A stretch of 64,000 bases of DNA from the NCBI RefSeq assembly GCF_026341035.1, contig NZ_JAPEOQ010000001.1, positions 248,001-312,000 on the forward strand, given 5' to 3'. The notes under the pieces were generated by a model that worked only from the letters and a program-made list of their open reading frames with translations, did no database searches and was not told the DNA's origin. Each line of letters opens with the position of its first letter. Positions within the stretch are counted from its first letter, which is position 1. Both the position numbers and the translations under genes were made by a program. This document shows positions 58,177 to 64,000 of the stretch, in pieces. The DNA comes from Streptomyces sp. NBC_01016. Its GTDB lineage: Bacteria > Actinomycetota > Actinomycetes > Streptomycetales > Streptomycetaceae.

Positions 58177-59259
58177 TCACTGGTCCGATGAGAAGCGGAT
58201 GGAGGCCGGGGGGAGGGTTGTGTTGCACCAGATGCGGGCGCCGGATTGGAGTTCGTTGTCCGCGCCCACGTGGGCGCCGTCGCCTATCACCGCGTCCTTG
58301 AGGGTCGTGCGGGCGCCCACGCGGGCGGCGGTGCCGACCAGGGAGTCCGTGATCACCGCACCCGGTTCGATCACCGCGTCGGGCAGGATCGCGGAGCCGG
58401 AGATGCGCGCGCCCTCGCCGATCAGCGCACCCTCGCCCACGACCGTGCCCTCGGTGAGCTTCGCGTCCGGGGCCACCCGTGCCGTCGGCAGGATCAGGCG
58501 GTCGCCGCGGCGACCGGGGACGGCGGGCGACGGGGCGCGGCCCATGACCAGGTCGGCGGAGCCGCGGACGAAGGCCTGGGGGGTGCCGAGGTCCAGCCAG
58601 TAGGTCGAGTCGACCATGCCCTGGAGGTGGGCGCCGGAGGACAGGAGGTCGGGGAACGTCTCGCGTTCCACCGAGACCGGGCGGCCCGTGGGGATCGTGT
58701 CGATGACCGAGCGGCGGAAGACGTACGCGCCCGCGTTGATCTGGTCCGTGACGATCTCTTCGGGGGTCTGGGGTTTTTCGAGGAACGCCGTCACCCGGCC
58801 CGTGTCGTCCGTGGGGACCAGGCCGTACGCGCGCGGGTCCTCGACGCGGGAGAGGTGGAGGGAGACGTCCGCGCCGGTCGTCTTGTGTTCGTCGACCAGC
58901 GCGGCGATGTCGAGGCCCGTGAGGATGTCGCCGTTGAAGATCAGGACCGGGTCGTCGGGGCCCGAGTGCAGGCGCGAGGCGACGTTGCGGATGGCGCCGC
59001 CGGTGCCGAGGGGCTCGACCTCGGTGACGTACTCGATGTGCAGGCCGAGGCCGGAGCCGTCACCGAAGTACGGCTCGAAGACCTCGGCCAGGTACGAGGT
59101 GGCCAGAACGATGTGGTCGACGCCCGCCGCCTTCGCGCGCGCCAGCTGGTGCGTGAGGAACGGCACACCGGCCGCCGGGACCATCGGTTTCGGGGTGTTC
59201 ACCGTGAGTGGCCGGAGTCTGGTGCCCTTGCCGCCGACCAGGAGGATCGCTTCTGTCAC
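58177..59259 (-). CDS. manC: Mannose-1-phosphate guanylyltransferase-like NDP-sugar synthase
   Basis: 360 residues from GTG at 59257-59259. The nucleotidyltransferase domain (1-235) has 'AILLVGGKGTRLRPLTVNTPKPMVP', 'EPLGTGGAIRN' and 'IFNGDIL'. The C-terminal left-handed beta-helix hexapeptide repeats cover about 260-345 ('GTVVGEGALIGEGARISGSAILPDAVIEPGAVI', in part). Most probably makes GDP-mannose from mannose-1-phosphate, completing ManA and ManB. Sequence alone cannot exclude another NDP-sugar. The ribosome site is weak. Confidence 0.86.
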   Translation of the reverse strand: MTEAILLVGGKGTRLRPLTVNTPKPMVPAAGVPFLTHQLARAKAAGVDHIVLATSYLAEVFEPYFGDGSGLGLHIEYVTEVEPLGTGGAIRNVASRLHSGPDDPVLIFNGDILTGLDIAALVDEHKTTGADVSLHLSRVEDPRAYGLVPTDDTGRVTAFLEKPQTPEEIVTDQINAGAYVFRRSVIDTIPTGRPVSVERETFPDLLSSGAHLQGMVDSTYWLDLGTPQAFVRGSADLVMGRAPSPAVPGRRGDRLILPTARVAPDAKLTEGTVVGEGALIGEGARISGSAILPDAVIEPGAVITDSLVGTAARVGARTTLKDAVIGDGAHVGADNELQSGARIWCNTTLPPASIRFSSDQ

Positions 59260-59350
59260 CTGTCGTCTCTGCTTCCTGCTTGGGCCGGCCGAACTGTCTT
59301 TCGGCCGGCCAGTGTATGCAGACCGTGCGAGGCGCCCAGGCCGGCCGGCG

Positions 59351-60616
59351 TCAGCGACCCTGTAGGTGGGCGGAGCTGGAGCGGGCACTGCCGAGCTTGT
59401 TGTAGAGACGGCGTCCCGGACATTCGGTCGCGAAACCGTCCCTGTGACCGGAGATCACCTTGAGTCGTACATTCTTTCCCTTGCGGTAGAGATTGCCACC
59501 GCCCGACTTCAGATATGTAGACCCGCGCGGATTCGCGCCGTAGAGCCCGAGCTTCCAGGCCGTGAGACGCGCGATGGCCCTGACGGCCGCGGAGGGCGGG
59601 TTGGAGCTGCCGTACGTGCCCAGGACCGCGATGCCCGTGCTGTTGGTGTTGAAGCCGAGGGTGTGTGCGCCCATGACCGGCTTGGCGACGCCACCGGCCC
59701 GTCCTTCGTAGATGTTTCCGCACTTGTCCACGAGGAAGTTGTAGCCGATGTCACGCCAGCCACTGCTCTTGACGTGGTAGCGGTAGATACTGCGGATGAC
59801 TGAAGGGGCTTGCGAGCAGCGGTAGTTGTTGCCGGAAGCACTGTGGTGGACGAAGGCGGCCTTGACGGTTTTGGTGTAGCCGAGTTTGCGTTCCCGGAGT
59901 TTCTCGTTGGCGCCCCAGCCCTTGCGCGTGATGATGCGCGGGCGCGGGCCGATGAACGGGCGGGACTCGGCCGCGGCCGGCTTGCCGCCGCGGGCCTCGA
60001 TCAGTTCGTCCTCCGTCTGCTTCTTGTCGAGGGCGGGGATGACGCCGGCGTTGGCCCCTTCGGCGCGGGAGCCCTGCGGGGGCTCCTCGCCGGGGTCGAC
60101 GAGTTCGAGGCGCAGGCCCTTGGGGAGGGGGGACGGCTGCGCGGCGCGCTCGGGCTCGTCCGACTTCACGCGGACTTCCACGCCGTCGCTGTCGCCGACC
60201 CAGAGCGGGGCGGTCGAGCCGTGCAGGCTGCCCGCGGCGCGTTCCGGGGTGTCCAGGTCGGGGGCGTCGTCGTTGTGGGTCTCCACGTCCTGCCAGGTGG
60301 ACCAGCGGGTGGTGTCCGTGGTCCGCGTACGCACTTGTACGTGGCCGTCGAGGTGGGCGTCCGGGTCGTCCCAGACGACGCCGACGAGGGAGAAGGGGCG
60401 CACGTCGCGGCGTGCGAGCCCCTGTTCTTGCGGGGCGCCGGCGGCGCGTGTCGAGGTGCTGCCGGGCGACGATTCGAGGGGCAGGGACTGGGTGCTGCCG
60501 GGGACCGCTTCGCGCGTCGGGGACGGCGCGGCGTGCGAGGCCGTGGGCAGAGTGAGCGGGAGGGCCAGGGCCGCCGCGCAGGTGACACCGATCGATGAAG
60601 CCAGAAATCCACGCAT
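59351..60616 (-). CDS. Secreted PGRP/amidase_2-type N-acetylmuramoyl-L-alanine amidase
   Basis: 421 residues from the ATG at 60616; GTG 60622 and ATG 60646 are close alternatives. A signal peptide ('SIGVTCAAALALPLTLPTASHA') precedes a beta-rich N-terminal half and a PGRP domain (about 230-400). The zinc site is a His in 'VKAAFVHHSASGN', a His in 'VMGAHTLGFNT' and the Cys of 'FATECPGRRLY'. It cleaves peptide stems from peptidoglycan. It is divergent from the TIGR03089 gene across a repeat array. Confidence 0.9.
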   Translation of the reverse strand: MRGFLASSIGVTCAAALALPLTLPTASHAAPSPTREAVPGSTQSLPLESSPGSTSTRAAGAPQEQGLARRDVRPFSLVGVVWDDPDAHLDGHVQVRTRTTDTTRWSTWQDVETHNDDAPDLDTPERAAGSLHGSTAPLWVGDSDGVEVRVKSDEPERAAQPSPLPKGLRLELVDPGEEPPQGSRAEGANAGVIPALDKKQTEDELIEARGGKPAAAESRPFIGPRPRIITRKGWGANEKLRERKLGYTKTVKAAFVHHSASGNNYRCSQAPSVIRSIYRYHVKSSGWRDIGYNFLVDKCGNIYEGRAGGVAKPVMGAHTLGFNTNSTGIAVLGTYGSSNPPSAAVRAIARLTAWKLGLYGANPRGSTYLKSGGGNLYRKGKNVRLKVISGHRDGFATECPGRRLYNKLGSARSSSAHLQGR

Positions 60617-61134
60617 GCGCACGATCGTGTGCGGATCCTTGGGCATCGGCCATTGGGGAGGGTCATACGGGTGTTGGGCGAAGGCCCGTTGCGCAGCGCC
60701 GAGGGGAGGCTGTGCCGGGGTCGGCGCCGTGGGTTTCGTTGCGCGGCGCCGGGGTGCCGCCTTGCCCACCCTGCCGCCCAAGGCGGCAGATTGCCCAAGG
60801 CGGGGCGGCGTCGGCCGTCTCGGGTGGGGAGCCGGGGCGGCGGCAGATTGCCCGAGGCGGGGGCGACGTCGACCGCAACGGGTGGGGAGCCGGGCCGGCG
60901 GCAGATTGCCCAAGGCGGGGCGGCGTCGGCCGCAACGGGTGGGGAGCCGGGGCGGCGGCAGATTGCCCAAGGCGGGGCGGCGTCGGCCGTCTCGGGTGGG
61001 GAGCCGGGGCGGCGGCAGATTGCCCAAGGCGGGGGGCGACGTCGACCGCAACGGGTGGGGAGCCGGGGCGGCGGCGGATTGTCCAAGGCGGGGTAGGCCG
61101 GGTCGGGTCGGGGGTGGTGCGTAGGGTGGTTTGT
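60617..61134. other. Divergent intergenic region dominated by a tandem array
   Basis: 518 bp between the amidase and TIGR03089 genes. 60617-60781 has no recognisable element apart from a GTG/ATG cluster for the amidase; 60782-61095 is the tandem array; 61096-61134 is a G/T-rich leader with GTAGGGTGG as a ribosome-site candidate. Open reading frames through it reflect the repeat. Confidence 0.7.
60782..61095. repeat. Six-unit tandem array, about 57-59 bp per unit
   Basis: Units are marked by CAGATTGCCC at 60787, 60844 (one change after it), 60902, 60959 and 61016, and CGGATTGTCC at 61075; spacing 57, 58, 57, 57 and 59 bp. Each contains GGGTGGGGAGCCGGG. Two internal types alternate: GTCGGCCGTCTCGG (units 1 and 4) and GTCGACCGCAACGG (units 2 and 5), with unit 3 a hybrid. 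No unique spacers, so not a CRISPR. Confidence 0.9.
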
Positions 61135-61890
61135 GTGAATGTTGCTGCTCGTACTCCCGCCGCTCTGCTTCAGGCCGCTCTCGTCGCCGATCCGGGGCGG
61201 CCGCTCGTCACCTTCTATGACGACGCGACCGGGGAGCGCGTGGAGTTGTCCGTGGCCACGCTCGCGAACTGGGTGTCCAAGACCGCCAATCTGCTGCAGG
61301 GCGACCTGAACGCCGAACCCGGCGACCGACTCGCCCTGTTGCTGCCCGCCCACTGGCAGTCCGCGGTGTGGCTGCTGGCCTGCTCGTCCGTCGGCGTCGT
61401 CGCCGATGTGGGCGGGGACCCGGCCGGCGCCGATCTCGTCGTGAGCGGGCCCGACACGCTCGACGTCGCTCGCGCCTGCTCCGGGGAGCGGATCGCGCTC
61501 GCGCTGCGGCCGCTCGGCGGGCGGTTCCCGCAGCCGCCCGAGGGCTTCCTCGACTACGCCGTCGAAGTACCGGGGCAGGGCGACCGGTTCGCCCCCTTCG
61601 CACCCGTCGACGCGGACGAGCCCGCGCTCGTCGTGGCCGGCGCCGAGTTGACGGGCGCCGAGGTCGTCGAGAAGGCCGCCGCCGACGCCACCGGGCTCGG
61701 CCTGACCGGGCCCGGTTCGCGGCTGCTGTCCGGTCTTGCGTACGACACCTGGCAGGGGCTCGCCGCGGGTCTCTACGCGCCGCTGGCCACCGGCGGCTCC
61801 GTCGTGCTGTGCCGCAACCTCGACCGGCTCGACGAAGAGGCCCTCGCCAAGCGGGTGGAGAGCGAGCGGGTCACCGCGACCGCCCGCTGA
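61135..61890 (+). CDS. TIGR03089-family protein
   Basis: 251 residues from GTG at 61135. It resembles a truncated AMP-binding (acyl-adenylate) N-terminal domain: 'RPLVTFYDDATGERVELSVATLANWVSKTANLL' (in part), 'GDRLALLLPAHWQSAVWLLACSSVGVVADV' (in part), 'LAAGLYAPLATGGSVVLCRN'. It lacks the ATP-binding P-loop (TSGTTGxPK) and the C-terminal lid of working adenylating enzymes, so it is unlikely to adenylate. This matches the actinobacterial TIGR03089 family beside LCP genes. Function unknown. Confidence 0.85.
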   Translation: MNVAARTPAALLQAALVADPGRPLVTFYDDATGERVELSVATLANWVSKTANLLQGDLNAEPGDRLALLLPAHWQSAVWLLACSSVGVVADVGGDPAGADLVVSGPDTLDVARACSGERIALALRPLGGRFPQPPEGFLDYAVEVPGQGDRFAPFAPVDADEPALVVAGAELTGAEVVEKAAADATGLGLTGPGSRLLSGLAYDTWQGLAAGLYAPLATGGSVVLCRNLDRLDEEALAKRVESERVTATAR

Positions 61891-62016
61891 GCCAATAAGC
61901 CCGCTGACCTCGTAGGGAAGCACAGCTAGTCCGTTCGGCTCAGCTCCCCCGGCCCGTTCGCGCGGTGGGGTCCATGGTCGTAGGTACGCCTACGTTTCCA
62001 TGAGGGGGACCTGTAC

Positions 62017-63282
62017 GTGACCGACTCCGCTGCCACGCCCCCGGACCCCGGGCCGGCCCACGGCTCCTCGCCCACCGGCGCGGGGCGCGCGCGGCGGCGC
62101 GGGAGATGGCTGCGGTACTCGGCGATCTGCGCGGCCTTCCTGGTGCTCGTCGCCGGCGGCGTCGGCTGGATCGCGTACGACAGGCTCAACGGGAACATCA
62201 CCGAGGACACGGACACCGCCGCCGAGCTCGCGCGCTACGAGAAGGAACGGCCCACCGTGCTGGCCGAGGGCGCGCAGAACCTGCTGCTCATCGGCTCCGA
62301 CTCGCGGGCGGGCAAGAACGGGAAGTACGGCCGCAACGACGGCACCCAGCGCTCCGACACCACGATCCTGTTGCACGTCGCGGCGGACCGGAAGAGCGCG
62401 ACGGCCGTCTCGTTCCCGCGCGATCTGATGACCGAGGTGCCGACCTGCCGGCAGCGGGACGGCTCCCGGCACGACGAGATGTTCGCGATGTTCAACTACG
62501 CCTTCGAGGTGGGCGGTTCGGCCTGCACGATCCGTACGGTCGAGAAGATGACGGGAGTCCGGGTCGACCACCACATGGTCGTGGACTTCGACGGGTTCAA
62601 GGACATGGTGAACGCCGTCGGCGGCGTCACGGTGTGCCTGGACCGGCCGATCGACGACGACGACGCGCATGTGCGGCTGGCCGCGGGCACCCACCATCTG
62701 AACGGCGAGCAGGCCCTGGGCTACGTACGCGCCCGCAAGAGCCTCGGCAACGGCAGCGACACCGACCGGATGGACCGTCAGCAGCGGTTCCTCGGCGCGC
62801 TCGTCGCGAAGGTGCAGAGCAACGGCGTGCTGCTGAACCCGACCCGGCTCTACCCCGTGCTCAACGCCGCCACTTCCTCGCTGACCACCGACCCCGGACT
62901 CGCCAGCCTGCGCGGCCTCTACGACCTGGTGCGCGGCATGCGCGGCATTCCCGCCGATCGCGTCCGGTTCCTGACGGTGCCCCGCGAGTCGTACGAGTAC
63001 AACGCCAATCGGGACCAGCTCGTGCAGCCCGCGGCCGAGCGGTTGTTCACGCAGCTGCGCAAGGACACGCCCGTGAAGGTGGCCGAACAGTCGTCCCCGG
63101 CCGAGGAGTACGGCGCTCAGGACGAATACGGCACAGACGGCGAATCAGGCGGATACTCCGACGGATACGACGGATACGACGAGTACGACGAATACGGCAG
63201 CTACGGCAGCGTCGGGAAACCCGGCGCCTCTGCCGCCCCCACCTTTCGTGGCAACACGGCCGGACAGGCCTCCTGCGGCTGA
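62017..63282 (+). CDS. LCP-family (LytR-CpsA-Psr) cell-wall polymer ligase
   Basis: 421 residues from GTG at 62017 with GAGGGGGA upstream. Cytoplasmic Arg-rich N-terminus, one transmembrane anchor (about 33-53) and an extracytoplasmic LCP domain (about 85-345): 'NLLLIGSDSRAGKNGKYG', 'RSDTTILLHV', 'AVSFPRDLMTEVP', 'GYVRARKSLGNGSDTDRMDRQQRFL' (in part). The conserved Arg/Asp residues for the polyprenyl pyrophosphate are present. It attaches teichoic-acid-like or other glycopolymers to peptidoglycan. The tail is Tyr/Asp/Glu/Gly-rich ('GYDGYDEYDEYGSYG'). Confidence 0.92.
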   Translation: MTDSAATPPDPGPAHGSSPTGAGRARRRGRWLRYSAICAAFLVLVAGGVGWIAYDRLNGNITEDTDTAAELARYEKERPTVLAEGAQNLLLIGSDSRAGKNGKYGRNDGTQRSDTTILLHVAADRKSATAVSFPRDLMTEVPTCRQRDGSRHDEMFAMFNYAFEVGGSACTIRTVEKMTGVRVDHHMVVDFDGFKDMVNAVGGVTVCLDRPIDDDDAHVRLAAGTHHLNGEQALGYVRARKSLGNGSDTDRMDRQQRFLGALVAKVQSNGVLLNPTRLYPVLNAATSSLTTDPGLASLRGLYDLVRGMRGIPADRVRFLTVPRESYEYNANRDQLVQPAAERLFTQLRKDTPVKVAEQSSPAEEYGAQDEYGTDGESGGYSDGYDGYDEYDEYGSYGSVGKPGASAAPTFRGNTAGQASCG

Positions 63283-63559
63283 GAACGGACGTCCGGACGG
63301 CGCCTCAACGGCCCCTGGGTAAAGCGGAAGTCATCAACCGACTCACAGGTTCAAAGATATGGTCCGTATTGCCCAGTTGTATGGGAGTGGAATTTGTCAC
63401 CGTCCTCGCTTGACGCTGAACTGGGCGGATAGTGTGAGCGATCCGGTGCACCCGGCCATGCTTGCGAGCCAGGTCGCGCACTACTGACCGACTTGACCGG
63501 GCGCCCGCTTTTAAGGGGGGTGGGGCGCCGCGTGGCCCCGACGGAGGACACAGACAACC

Positions 63560-64000
63560 GTGGACGCGCAAGGCCGTGGGCGGGCGGAGAACATCGACCC
63601 CGCAGATCAGTGGGTGCTCAACCCCCACACCGGTGACTACGAACTGCGACTGACCCCCTCCGCTGGGCAGTCGGCAGTGCCCAGCCCGCGCCGCGCCGCG
63701 CCGCGCGGTGGCGGTTCCCGCCGTGGCAATCCGCAGGGTGGCGGCGGTCGACGCGACGTTCCTCCGCAGCGCAGACGCCGTGAGGCGCCCGCGCAGGACC
63801 AGGGCTCCGGCCGGCGGCGTTCGCGGCCGAAGAAGAAGTCGAAGGCCAAGAAGGTCATGCTGTGGACGGCCGGCGGCATGGCCATGGTCGTCCTGGTGGG
63901 AGCCGGAGTCGGCTACTGGTACTGGGAGCACCTCAACGGCAACATCACGTCGCAGGACGTGGTCGGCGCCAAGAACGGCTTCGCCAAGGACGAGGCGATC
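63560..64000 (+). CDS. Second LCP-family protein, N-terminal part (cut by the window edge)
   Basis: 147 codons from GTG at 63560 (GGAGG 12 nt upstream). 'ENIDPADQWVLNPHTGDYELRL' is the N-terminal motif of Streptomyces LCP proteins with long basic cytoplasmic tails. An Arg/Gly/Lys-rich segment (45-95) and a transmembrane anchor ('MLWTAGGMAMVVLVGAGVGY') follow. The catalytic LCP domain lies outside the window; the call rests on the N-terminus, the anchor and 'EHLNGNIT', which parallels 'DRLNGNIT' in the preceding LCP gene. Confidence 0.8.
   Translation, partial: MDAQGRGRAENIDPADQWVLNPHTGDYELRLTPSAGQSAVPSPRRAAPRGGGSRRGNPQGGGGRRDVPPQRRRREAPAQDQGSGRRRSRPKKKSKAKKVMLWTAGGMAMVVLVGAGVGYWYWEHLNGNITSQDVVGAKNGFAKDEAI

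Noticed and set aside
60616..61051. Extension of the amidase frame through the repeat array
   Set aside because: The extension is a Pro/Arg repeat translation upstream of a perfect signal peptide start.
60782..61095. CRISPR-like array
   Set aside because: Units are contiguous with no unique spacers, period 57-59 bp, and no cas genes are present.
63395..63445. Promoter TTGACG / TAGTGT before the second LCP gene
   Set aside because: The spacer is only 14 nt, too short for a confident call.

Overview
The window is high-GC (about 70% or more) actinobacterial chromosome. Gene content and order match the core chromosome of a Streptomyces close to the secA to whiB region of S. coelicolor. The strongest markers are an 87-residue WhiB, an mtrA-mtrB-lpqB cluster, long-form HPF, a SpoIIM-family protein, a 16S-23S-5S operon with no tRNA in its spacer, and frequent GTG starts with GTGA/ATGA overlaps. 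Species cannot be assigned. I made no database searches; family names rest on motifs and remembered protein families.

Layout. 1-5.7 kb: the 5' part of an NAD-glutamate dehydrogenase, a DJ-1/PfpI protein, a large NB-ARC/LuxR regulator, a HAD-like protein and a DUF6912-type protein. 5.9-13.1 kb: an Rv3235-like protein, SecA, a GNAT acetyltransferase, an AlkZ-type DNA glycosylase, a NarL-type response regulator and the hibernation factor HPF. 13.4-20.3 kb: comF, lpqB, mtrB, mtrA and mtnA, tightly packed on the minus strand (envelope and cell-cycle signalling plus methionine salvage). 20.4-26.2 kb: a plus-strand operon of a membrane protein, DUF4129, DUF4350, MoxR ATPase and DUF58 protein, a MoxR-type chaperone system. 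26.3-32 kb: an rrn operon on the minus strand with up to four tandem promoters. 32-36.5 kb: SpoIIM-like, RDD, an unknown protein and S-adenosylhomocysteinase. 36.9-39.1 kb: a stand-alone fructose-type PTS EIIBCA.

39-47 kb: a CDF transporter, then manA, a SIS protein, a Trm112-like protein and manB (mannose/GDP-mannose supply), then a lactate permease and a DUF3499 protein. 47-53.5 kb: a metallopeptidase-fold protein, DUF5719, a giant membrane glycosyltransferase and WhiB. 54-57 kb: cysteine dioxygenase and the F420 genes cofD and fbiB. 57-64 kb: an HhH-GPD glycosylase, a ManC-like nucleotidyltransferase, a PGRP-type amidase, a TIGR03089 protein and two LCP cell-wall ligases, the last cut by the window edge.

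The most unusual structure is in the repeats. (1) A palindromic MITE-like element occurs three times. Each copy abuts a CTAG that contains the TAG stop codon of a gene (the DUF6912-type gene, the Trm112-like gene, whiB). (2) Short tandem duplications of 14-38 bp sit on or directly after the stop codons of five genes. (3) A six-unit array of about 57 bp per unit separates the amidase and TIGR03089 genes. (4) A 'CTCAATCGCCGG'-type dispersed repeat lies in 3' regions and forms part of the LuxR-regulator reading frame. I found no CRISPR array, prophage, complete IS or biosynthetic cluster.
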